Assembly: GCA_013398015.1 (NCBI GenBank)
Contig: VZRR01013403.1
Location: forward strand, 62,001 to 126,000
From: Oreocharis arfaki
Lineage: Eukaryota > Chordata > Aves > Passeriformes > Paramythiidae
Reading direction: 5' to 3'
DNA length: 64,000 nucleotides
Shown here: positions 22,992 through 33,652 of the stretch, in pieces
Position numbering within the stretch: position 1 is the stretch's first letter
How the letters are laid out: every line of letters begins with the position of its first letter
Notes under the pieces: generated by a model
Seen by the model: only the letters and a program-made list of their open reading frames with translations
Database searches by the model: none
What the model was told of the DNA's origin: nothing
Program-made: the position numbers and the translations under genes

Positions 22992-23820
22992 TTTTATCAC
23001 GTGTAGAATTAGCTGGACGCTACAAAGCATTTGCAAACATAAAAGCAAACAATTAAAGTTTCACCCATTTATCCCACAACTCTGATTTCTGCTTTCGTAG
23101 CACTCCAAGGAAGCAATGTGAAAAGTCTTCCTGGGCAAAGCATATCCTTCTCTTAACCTCTGAACTCACTTCTCAGCATTTAAATGAAAGAAATTCATGT
23201 TAAAGCCGCAAAGCTCAGAAGTTTGAAAGCAAAGTGAAAGGCAACAGGCACTGCACTGTCCCACCCCTCCCTCCCAGCAGCTCTCTCCACAAATGAAAGC
23301 TGCTCTGTCCACAAATAATTTCTATATTCCAGCAGAGAAAGCAACAGCCAGCAAAATTCTACCTATGCCAGATAATTTGTCCTCCTTTTGCCCCTGCTAC
23401 ACGTGGCTGACCTGCTCCTGCTCGCTCTTGGAGAGTTTTATTGACGCCTGGCTCTGAGGTGATGCGGTGCCATCCTGCACGAGGAGACCTTGAACTTCTG
23501 CAGAAACTGTTTGGTCCCGAGGAGGGGTGGTTTCCTTAAAGAATCAATGCTGTGCCTCTAAAAGAAAAGCCCAGAACTGCTGAGCTCTGAGCAGAGGGTT
23601 CTGTCTCAGCAGCTCGGTGCAGCAAAGAGCAGAACAGAGCACCAGGAGCAGCCGCTGGAGGAAAACTGCGGTGTCCAGGGATGCTCTGTGCCCCAGCCCC
23701 GTTTGGCTGCACAGGGGATGCAGGACCTGCTGCCTGCACGTCCCTGCCTTGTCCCTGCTGCTGCTGTGCCCTCAGCTGGGGTGTGCAGGAGGCTTCTCCC
23801 TGCCCTGCATCCCCGGGGAG

Positions 23821-23837
23821 CAGCAGCAGCAGCAGCC
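23821..23837. repeat. CAG trinucleotide run
   Basis: Five CAG units in a row. No supported coding exon contains it. Confidence 0.9.
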
Positions 23838-24971
23838 GAGCGGTGCTGGTGGGAGGGAGCAGCAGCCGGCACCTCCTGCCAAGGGGAGCCATCCTCGTTC
23901 CCAACCCACCGGCACCCAGGGGAGAGTGCAAAACGAACCCTGCTCACGGTCCTAATCCTGTCTGCATAAAGGATGAGTGGAGACATCGCTGTAATTGAGC
24001 AGGGCGCTGCCTGTGCTGAGCTCTGAGGCTCTGCAGCCCTGCTGGAAGCAGTGGATGGAACTGAAGCACCACCTCGCTTCCCTCTGCCTAAACCTTCACT
24101 TAATCTCTGGTTCATCTTTGTGGAGCACACTCTTCCTGAAGTCTCCACTTCAAAGACCCCAAGAGAAAACGGAGTTGCTCAGGATTTTCTTGCAGTGAGG
24201 GCAGCTGTACAAATGTTTCCTCCTCCTCCTCCACAAGCTGCAGGTTTATTGCTTCACACGTGTTTTATTTAAGCATCACATCCACCGGTTCCTAAGGTCA
24301 ACGTGACAAATATTCAATTGCCACTTTTATCTTTAGGCAAACAGATTCTTTCCCTGGGGTCCTTGTGAATCAGCAAGGATTCACTGGAACAGCCCCAGGA
24401 ATGGCACAAAGCACCGAGAGTGTAGGGACTGAATTTACACCCATGGATGTACCCAGACAGCTGCATCAGATGGGGAGAAGTGGGGAAGGAAGGGTCTGGA
24501 AGGGGATTTGCTGAAGGAAACACCTGCAGAATTCATCCCCAACCCAGAGGATGCCCAAGGACACAGATCCCAGACTCAGCACGGAGGAAATGGGAGCCAT
24601 CCCTGTTTCAAGGAAATTGCTTCCAGGGCTTCAGCAAAAGCTATATTTACTTTATGCAATACATACTGAAATAAATCAAAGATACAGGAAAGGACTGGGA
24701 TGTGATGGACAGGCAGACCAACTCCCACTTCCATCCACTCCATACAGCATCCACGGAGCTGCCCGGGATTGTTGCACATGAACTTCTTTGTAATCAAGAG
24801 CAAAATACATTTTTCAATTTTGTTCCCACGTCAACGAGATATTTCTGCATTTGGCTATTACAAAATAAAAATTATATTGTCCCATTTTTAATATAAGATT
24901 CTGAAACTGCAGCTTTTGCAAAGATAACCGCGCTCTTATTATAACTTTATGCAAATTGCCATAGATCCAGT

Positions 24972-24996
24972 GAATTCAATTAACTGAATTGAATTC
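24972..24996. repeat. Perfect 10-bp inverted repeat
   Basis: GAATTCAATT (24972-24981) and AATTGAATTC (24987-24996) pair perfectly around the loop AACTG. An octamer-type ATGCAAAT lies at 24949-24956, just before it. Confidence 0.85.
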
Positions 24997-26284
24997 CAAT
25001 TTGCAGAGAAGCCTGGTCCAACAATTCAAAAACTGCATTTCTTGAACAGTTTTTAGTTGACCAGTGCTTATAAATCTGTCATTTCTATTTGTACCATTGT
25101 TCCAGGGCCGTCAGCACACATATTTCATAGAAACCACGAGATGCCCACAAAAACAGGTTAATTAAGGAGTTCTCATACATCCCAGTCACATTAACAAGCA
25201 GACCCCACGAGCAAACAAAAAGCGAAGCAAATGAAAATATCCTGGAGTATTTATTCCATAATAAAATGGAAATAAAGGCTTTAATTGCCTTTAAGTTCTA
25301 TTCAGTCTTCATTTCCTTAGCAATTACATAGGCTCAGGTTTTATTGTTCCTTGGGTTGGATTCACCGTGGTGCCCTGTGACTCGGATTTGTTTCTAAATG
25401 GTGGCAGTAATTAGAAAACAGGATTCCTTCCAGCTCTGCCTGTCCCTGGTGGGATGTATCCCCTTGGAAACAGCCCAGCAAAGGCAGGAAGACTTGGAAC
25501 TTTCAGTCGTGTGATGTCTCAATGATTCCTTTAGGGTGGAATTCAGTGCAACAAAGGAGACAGCACTGCAAAGAAAGCAGGGATTCATCATGAAATCATT
25601 CCATATGTACAGGAACCATCACTGAAATGGGAACTGATGGATCGTGTGATAGAGAGCACTCTGAGAGGAGGGGAAAACCAGGAAAAAAACTGCCTTAAGG
25701 GATTCAAAAGGAAGAGTTGAAGCCACCAAACAAATCACAGCAGTCTCATCTAACAACGTTTTAAACCCCTTATTTTGTAAGGCTGGATAAAGCAAAGGAT
25801 ATTCCCAGTATTGGAGCACTGTGGCCGTGCCTGGGGAGGCCGAGTGGGAGACAGGAATTCTTTATATGAACACAAACACAACGAAACTGGGGACAGCTCT
25901 CTTGGAGCTGCTTCTTCCTCTGGGCAGCACCGCCTGGGTGTGCTCCCTCCCACACCCCTCCTGCACAAAGCAAAGTAATTCCTTTCCCAGAAGTGAAACG
26001 CTGCCCTAAAAGCAGCTTCACACCCAGCAAGCTCAGGCCTATTTGCTAAAACTGCCATGTTTTTCCAAATCCATGTTTTTCACAGCTTTTGTCTCTCTGA
26101 TCAAGGGGAGGTTTTCCTGTTGGGAGCAAATCAGCTTTGCAGTGACATTTCTGTCCTTGCCTGAAGGAGCTTGAACTCCTGGAGAGTCTCAGAGTGAGAA
26201 AATGAAAACAAAAATAATTAAGGAATCCAGGTGAGGAAACACTGATCCTGTGATTAATAAACACCACCAGTTTGGAACTTGGTG

Positions 26285-26347
26285 TATATCCAGTTGGAGC
26301 TAAACCATCTTTAAGGTCCCTTCCAACCCAAACCCTTCTGAGAGTCT
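26285..26347 (+). mobile_element. CR1 LINE 3' end remnant
   Basis: CAGTTGGAGCTAAACCATCT followed by TTAAGGTCCCTTCCAACCCA and AACCCTTCTGAGAG is the last 60 bases or so of a CR1 copy in sense orientation. The final repeat is degraded. Confidence 0.9.
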
Positions 26348-27019
26348 GAAAAATAAGTGAGGAATAAGGTGAGGGAAAAAAATCCCCTCTGTGATTTATA
26401 AACTACATTAATAAACTACACCAAGCATCACAATCTGTGGTTCTGCTTCTCAGGGTTTTTTTTAATGGCTTAACATCCTCCACGGACCAGTCTGAGCACA
26501 CAGAAAACTGTTTTTTCACAAAAGTTCACTGTTTGGAGAGAAAAAGCACTATTTTTTTGCAATAACAAGCTCCTTTACCTCTTGGACACAAGCAAAGTCA
26601 CCTCAACCAGAATGAGGGGGACGGTTTGGTGGGACCACACTGCAGGAGTATAAAATTTGGGGTTTTTTGTATAATTTATTCAACCATATTTATGAATTTC
26701 ATATATCCCACCGCAGGGAATGACTGTGCTGCCTGTTAGAGGTGCTGCTCTCACACTGCACCTGCTCCATCCTGCAAAACATGGGAAGGTGAAGTTGTGA
26801 AGTGCACAAAAAAGAAGAGGATGAGCTGGCTAGAGAAGCCAAAACTCTATTTTTATGGCAATATTAGATTTTAAATAATATGTAGGAAGCCCAAAGAGAT
26901 GGAAAAGGTTTTGACAACACCCTGGCAAACCAGCACTTCCTTGGTGTGCATCCGCCAGGGATCACTCCAGGGAATAAAGAACACAAGTCAAGTGCCGGAT
27001 TCCATTCCAGAGCACTTTT

Positions 27020-27034
27020 TGTTGTTGTTGTTGT
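27020..27034. repeat. GTT trinucleotide run
   Basis: Five GTT units in a row after a short T run. Confidence 0.9.
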
Positions 27035-28884
27035 GGATATGCCATTAAGGAATTACTTGCTAGGAGCAAAGTATCCAGGAAACCATTCAAAGTACAATCC
27101 TCAGTCAGCTCAGTCGTTTCCAGTAAATAAGAGAAGTCAAGAATAACTTTAATTACTCAGCTTCAGCAATTTCTGCCATAAAAGATGAGCGCTATCAGCT
27201 CCAAGCGTGTACTGCACGAGTGAAAAACTCAGGCTGGAGATCCACAAAAAAGCACTTAGCTTCAGAAAAAGAGGGAAAATTACCCTATGTGTTATTTTAG
27301 GCTGTGTAAAGATGGCCATGGAAGGGCAGATTTATTCTCTCTTCCATCTTTGTTGACTTCCCAAATGGATCACAGCCATCAAAGGCAGAGCAGGGGGGCT
27401 CAGTGCAGCTCATCCCCTTAATGCTGCCTGCATCTCTCTGCCGCTAAAACCCCGACAGAAACCATTCCTGAGATGATCACAAAGTATTGAACTGTTAGCA
27501 GAGCTGGCCTGTCACTCCACCCAAGCACACAGGGCACTTTGTCAGCCTGCAAGTGTTTCATTTCAGAAGAGAGAATGATCTGTGCAGAGCCAAAGCTGCA
27601 CGCCCAGGAACGGCTCCTGCGACTCAGCGAGTCTCGAAATGGGAAGGTGAATGATTTGGCCCTTTTCTATTATTTATTGTGCCTTTACAGCCAAGAATCC
27701 CAAACTACCAACTCCCAGAGATGGTGCCCACACTCCATTCCTATCATACTGTGACAGTCAGATGTTTCCATCGTCCCTAAAAGCCCCTTCAGTGACGCTG
27801 CTGTTGAAGCACTGGGATCACAGGCGGGATTGCTGCTGCCTCCCCCACACACCAGGACTGTGCAGGGATTGTGAGCTACTCCATGGTAACATCCTATGGA
27901 ATCACTTTTGCTCCCTTTGCCGAGCAAACGAGACCTTGGCTAACCAATTGTTCAGCCTCTGCATCTGAGGCAGCTGCTGACTGCAGTGTTTGAGGTGTGA
28001 CTGTTAAATGTGCTGTCTGACGTGGTATCGTGGGTAATTACACACACTTTAATTGCTTCAGGTCTCTGGATTGCCAAGCTCCAGGGATGAGGAGGGGCAG
28101 GAGGAAGCTGAAGGTCTGCTGAGCCAAGGAAGCCTCCAAAATTGCATGTCACGAGCTGCCCCTCTGTGTTTTGGGGTCATTCCTTAGGGTCCAAAGAAGG
28201 GTAAAAGGAGGTGGCACCGCTTTCCAAAGACCTCGCCTGCCCCTGCCTCCACAGCTCCTCTTTGCTGCTGAGAAATTCCTGGGAAAGCTGCCTGTGCTCC
28301 TGTGTGTGTTCTGCAGAGGTGAATTGCTGCAGGGACGTTGTCACTGAGCCTTGTATCCCCTCCTCTGGCCCCTGCCTGCTTCCTCTGGGAGGGAAAGCTC
28401 CCAGAAATATGGCTTGGAGTCAGGGCAACGTGGAAAAGCAAGAACCTGCAGAGCATCCACACCTGCAAATTTTCCTGCATGGCAACAAGTTTTGAGGAAA
28501 AATTATGGAATTTGGGTCCTGAAGCAAGTCCAGAGAGCAGCTGGAGCTGCCTTTGTCATCAACTCAGACGACTCAGACAACTCTCTCAAAAAAATTCACC
28601 AATCTCCCATCCCCAAGAGTTATTAGAGATATTTAAAGCACCTGAAATAAGTCAGATTGGCAGATGTGAAACACGAATCCTCCTTTCACCACAGAGGGAA
28701 CCATGCAGAAATCCCTCAGACTGGTTTGCACATCCCTCTCCTTTCTGAGCTTTCCTCTCCAGTGGCTTAAGGGAGAGGAAATAAAAGAAATAAATACCAT
28801 TCTGCTGATAAAATACATCACTGGACATCCTGCAAAATAACCTTCAGTCACCCAGAGCACAAACTGGGCACGGAAGGATCTCGT

Positions 28885-29050
28885 GAAAAAAATTAGCATT
28901 TATAAAACGTACCAGCTCACAATTCCAATCTATAAATGTTTTTCCAGGATCCATTTCAGTCTGCCAGACAGAGAGACACATAACAAAACTAATTATGGTG
29001 CTAATTTGCATTGTAATACTGAGATTTGTAATGAGGGAACACGTCCAGGG
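28885..29050. promoter_or_regulatory. Possible enhancer patch with octamer and homeodomain sites
   Basis: TAATTA (28990-28995) lies ten bases before a perfect octamer ATTTGCAT (29004-29011). This is an arrangement seen in POU/homeodomain-bound neural enhancers. The surrounding sequence is AT-rich and unique-looking. The motif is short and could be chance; no conservation data are available. Confidence 0.2.
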
Positions 29051-30671
29051 CGGATGAAAATATTACAAAGAGCATACTTGGTTCTCCTGGCTTTATCCCA
29101 CGGGGGCGATGCAAAACTGCAGGAATTAGAGCTGGGGAAGACGTGAGGTAAATTGTGTTGGATTCCTGGGATGGGATAGAGGGGTATAACTTAGCTTTTA
29201 TCCTGCTGTACTTCTGATGAGCTGCAGGAATGCTGGAATATCTTGTGGGATTATCAAAGAAAGGGGAACAAAGAGCTGCCCCATTTCTTAAAAAAGCAGG
29301 ATTTAAAATACAGTAAATCGATGGCCACTTCTCAAACCACTGCTCCCCAAATGCCTTAGTTATCTCCAGCTATGCTGAATGGTGACTCCTTACCACCCTT
29401 GCCCTGGAACTATCCAAGCCCTGGACCTGTCACCACCTCCTTGAGAGAACATCCCGTGATCCTGCACGTCTCATTCTCCACAAACTCTCCCCACTGTCGT
29501 GGTTTGCTGATGATGTTTGCCCTTCTTGCTCAGTTCTCCCCCTCTCTGTCCCAGGCTAAATGGATGCTTTCCCAGCTTGCAGCCCTTCTCTGCTGCCTCT
29601 TGCCCTTTTGATTGTCAGAGGGGCTGCCTGTGAATTCCTGGGAGATCAGAGGGGTTTGAGGGTGTAGCTAAGAGGGGGATTTGCCCTGTGGGTTCTTTAT
29701 TGCTGATGGAAATGGAGAAGCCAGAGAGCTCCCAGCTGGAGCTTCGGAGCCCACGGAGCACTGGCAAAGCTGGCAGCTAAGGAGAATGAAAAACACCTTT
29801 TCCCTGTAAACTGAACAGAGTGGGGAACAAAAAAGCACAAAATCACACTCGGCACCACTATGGACATTCCCTGGCAGTGCCTTTTGATGTCAAGTACAAC
29901 ACAGAGATCTCTCACTTGCCCTGCCTGGACATTCTGTTTGCAACCAACGACTCAGAAAAGATTTTGAGCCTTGGTCACTCTGCCTGCAGCTGTCTGTGGC
30001 AAAGCTGAAATTCTCCACCTTGAAGCCCATTCCCTGTGGAAGCTTTGGTGCTTTAAACCTGACAACACAAAGCCAGGCTATGAACAGTTGCTAAAAGGAT
30101 TATTTGGGGCTGAAATGTTGGTGATTCCTGTCACAGGCTTAGGCCAAGCTTCACCTGCCTGGCTTTGAGCTTCAGTCCCAGATGAAGCCTCTTGAGTCTG
30201 GATTTGAGGCCCCTGAGCCAGCCCAGGACCAGCAGCTTTGGCTGCACAACCCCACGGCTCCAACGTGGATTTCTGGTACCTCCAGGCTGCTTCTGCTGTG
30301 AATTTTCACAGCTTTTTTCCCAGCTACACTCACCCTGTGCCACCACCCACTCCCAGCCCCTCCCAAGCTCATCCTCCCCTTTGCAGGTTGTCAAGTGACG
30401 CCTCAGAGGCTCCAAGGAAAACAGTGGAGCTCTGCTAGAACTGTTGGTGGGCAGCTAAGAACCAGCAATGCTCTGTGCTTGTGCAAAGGACAGTGAGAAT
30501 TAACCCCTTCCAGAGGCTGGGAAAGCGTTGTAAAAGCTGTTCTAGATCTTCCCCTGTCCAAGGTTTCTCCAACCCAAAATAAAGTCTGTTAATGCAGCCG
30601 TTAGGTACAAACACAAGCAGAGCTGCTGCTGCATTCAGCACACTCTGCACACCCTAATACTACACTGCAAA

Positions 30672-30801
30672 GCATTTAGAATCGTTTGATTACGTGTCTG
30701 AATGCCCATTTAAAATAGTTTGGTTGTGTGTCTGAATGCCCATTAAAAATAGTTTGATTACATGTCTGAATGCCCATTTAAAAGAGTTTGATTACTGAAT
30801 G
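30672..30801. repeat. 34-bp minisatellite, about 3.7 copies
   Basis: Full units start with GTTTGATTAC or GTTTGGTTGT at 30684, 30718 and 30752, each exactly 34 bases. All three contain TCTGAATGCCCATT. A partial unit precedes 30684, and a partial unit with a deletion follows from 30786. Confidence 0.96.
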
Positions 30802-32340
30802 TCAAACCCTGAGAAACCAGATTATCTCAGGTCAAACTGTGTCACCTCTGTCACCTGCCTGGCCCTGGACAGGAGCACAAAGCCAGGGAGCTGCCACCCT
30901 AAGCTGGAGCATCTGGGAACCACATTTAAACCTGGATAAACTGAGGGACCAACACAAATCCCACCAAAACCCAACCCTGTGCTTGCACACCAAGGACAAA
31001 GCACAAAATATCTCCTTGTCTCCATTTGCTGCAGTGTGTAAAGGTCTCATAATTTGATGTTGTGCATCTAAAAGAAGAATTCAAACATGCAAAGTCACAT
31101 TAATGAATATTTTTCAGGCAGTGGAGCTGGTGAATGTGACAATCTCAGGACAGCAATCCCAGTCCATCAACTACCACTGGTTTATCCAATAATAAGAATA
31201 AAAAACTAAGAGCTCTGAACAGGTTACATCCAATAAACAGATTACAGCTGATTTCCTCTTTATGATCCATTACATGAAGAACAAACAGCCATTAATTTAT
31301 GCCTGGGATGGAGAGAATTTGCAATGATTCAATGATTCAGTCTAACTTGGTGGAATTGATACTGTCATCTATGGGAAGGAAAGAGGGGTATTACCAGAGT
31401 ATCAAATGCAAAGTACTCTGAAAAATAGAAATGAGGGCTTGAGGGAAGAGATTTCACCCAGGAAATGCTGGCTATCAGATTAAAAGGTGATATCAGAGAC
31501 ACAAGAGAGAACGCTGTGCCTTGGCTTCCCTCTGTTCCTCACACACCGCAATCTGAATTCTCTGGCATTTCAGTCTCTCGGGAGCAATCATTTTCTATTA
31601 ACAGAGTGAAAGCGAGTTCTTTTTTCAAACCACATGAACTCCCACCACCCTCCAGCTCTGGATTTCCAGATGTCCAGGTCTTTATTTCCCTGCTTCCACA
31701 CACATGGCAGGAGCACAACTCCCCTGAACGAAACCTGACACATTTCAGGCAGTTTTGCCGGAATTATCCCCAATTCCCAGGAACATCACTGATGATCAGA
31801 ATAACTTTTTCAAGATTTTCCTGAACTGTACTTCCCCTGGTGTCACACAAAGTCTCTGAATGTCAAAATGTGATTTATTAATAGGGAAAAAGCTATTAGG
31901 AACATTTCAGTTCATCAAGTGCTGAGTGTCCCCCCGACAGCAGCGTGGCACACCTGCAATAATTACTGGGGAGAGATTAGCAACCTTTCCACGCTCCAGT
32001 GGCCTCATGGAGTGTTGGTTTAGTGCATCCAAGTGCAGGGAATGGATTGAATTCCCTGCTGTTAGCTGCAGACAGCCAATTACAAACTACCTGCACACTT
32101 GATGCTCCTGACCTTGCCCAGAACAAGATCGGGGCTGATGGGCTGAGCCGCTCTCAAATGATAAAAGTTTGCAGCAAAAAGCCAGACAACTCCTCCCTCC
32201 AAAGAGCATTAGGAAGTTTACAGTGGGATTAGTGTAATTAGCCTCTTAAACCTATACTATTTGCTTTAAATCCCTCTATCCCGCTCACTCTGGCTCTACT
32301 GAAAATGAGGGAAAGTATCACAAATTACTTCTTTAAATGC

Positions 32341-32437
32341 ACCAAAAAAACCCCCCAAAAATCCCAAACAAACCAACAAAAAAACCAAACACCAACAAAA
32401 AACCAAACAACAAAAAAACCCCAGGCAAAGCAAAATT
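32341..32437. repeat. A/C-rich low-complexity tract
   Basis: From 32341 to 32423 there is no G and only one T. The tract consists of A runs and CC or CCC blocks such as AACCAAACAACAAAAAAACC. On the CNTN4-sense strand it would read as T/G-rich. Confidence 0.94.
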
Positions 32438-33466
32438 CACTTTTCACCAGCCAGAATTTTTAGCTTTTCCAAATGACCAAATTCACACTCAGTGCCAAAC
32501 TAACCCACAGTTTCAGCCTAAACTGGCCCAAAATATCATCACTTCTCCCTCCCCAGATAAACATTGTTATTAATGTCTCATGCAGGCTGTGCTTCTGCTC
32601 CAAGCAGATGGGAGCTGTGTGGGCTGCTGGAATGTCTTTGGGTGTATTATCTGCACGAGCCCTTCATTAGCTTCAGGACCGAGTATTCAAAGGCTCAGAA
32701 AAAGCAGGCAAAGGAAACGTGCTATTTCTGGGTTACACAGTTGGTGTGGTTTGTTTATAAAAACCAGTTGGAATAACTTTCTGTGGAAACATTCGCCCCT
32801 CGTTTTTCATCTCCCTCCTGTCAAAAGCCTTCTGAACGGAAGTTGTTGAGGCTTTTATAATTTGTAACTTCCAAAAGCCCTCAAGGTAAACGCAGAAATT
32901 TTTTTTTTCTGTTTAAATGACGTGACGCTGCCTTTTGTGAACGGCAGTTCCTGAAGAACTGCCTCAAATTAATAAAAACAATATCAACGAGTCCCTCAGC
33001 AGGCGTTCCAATCACACCTGAAGTCACTGCCATCGGGTTTTGTGTAAAAACAGGTTTGTGATCCCTTATGGGATCCCTTATATTCCTCAGAATCACACAG
33101 AGCAAGGAGGGGGATTATTTCCATATCCACAGATTTTGATTTCGGGGTTAATATTCCAAACTCTGCACTCCAAACGTGCATTCCTTGCTCAGCAGAGGCA
33201 GGACAGGGGCTGGGGCTCAGCAGAAGGCACTGCTCTCTCCCCTGGGCCAAGACATCCCAAAACCTTGGGCAGTGGTGGCTGTGGGGACAATGCCCCAGGC
33301 CCACGGGGTCCCTGACTCCAAGTGCTGGCACAAATCCCAGCAGAGCTCGAGGGACGTTGTGGATTTATGGGAACAAATACACGGCCCCAGACCCAAACTT
33401 CCTGAACAAGGCAGGCAAATCCAGCCTGGGATCTTCTTCCAAACGTTTCATCACTCCTAGGACAGG

Positions 33467-33652
33467 GTTAGATGGGATTTTGGGAAGGAATCCTTCCCGG
33501 GGAGGGTGGGGAGGCCCTGAGGTTGCCCCGAGCAGCTGTGGATCCCTGGAAGTGTCCAGGGCCAGGCTGGACAGGGCTTGGAGCAGCCTGGGACAGTGGG
33601 AGGTGTCCCTGATCTTTAAGTTCCCTTCCAACCCAAACCATTCCGTGATTCT
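33467..33652 (+). mobile_element. CR1 LINE 3' end fragment (about 185 bp)
   Basis: It runs in sense orientation: GATGGGATTTTGGGAAGGAA, then GGAAGTGTCCAGGGCCAGGC and GGCTTGGAGCAGCCTGGGAC. It ends CCTTCCAACCCAAACCATTC, CGTGATTCT. Both the 3' terminus and the passerine wording are well kept. Confidence 0.95.

Larger units (their letters stand above)
21561..26284 (-). other. CNTN4: Intron segment with small tandem repeats
   Basis: It contains the 62-bp duplication (22266-22389), an AAAT tract (22970-22991), a CAG run (23821-23837) and the palindrome at 24972-24996. The longest open frame of the window (252 codons, plus strand, 22128-22886) runs through the 62-bp duplication. The repeat length is not a multiple of three and no domain is visible, so it is rejected as a gene. 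The patch 23600-23950 is GC-rich but CpG-poor. Confidence 0.5.
26348..33466 (-). other. CNTN4: Intron segment, 7.1 kb, with a minisatellite and simple repeats
   Basis: It contains a GTT run (27020-27034), the 34-bp minisatellite (30672-30801) and an A/C-rich tract (32341-32437). A possible regulatory patch at 28885-29050 is listed separately. No coding exon is supported. Confidence 0.5.
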
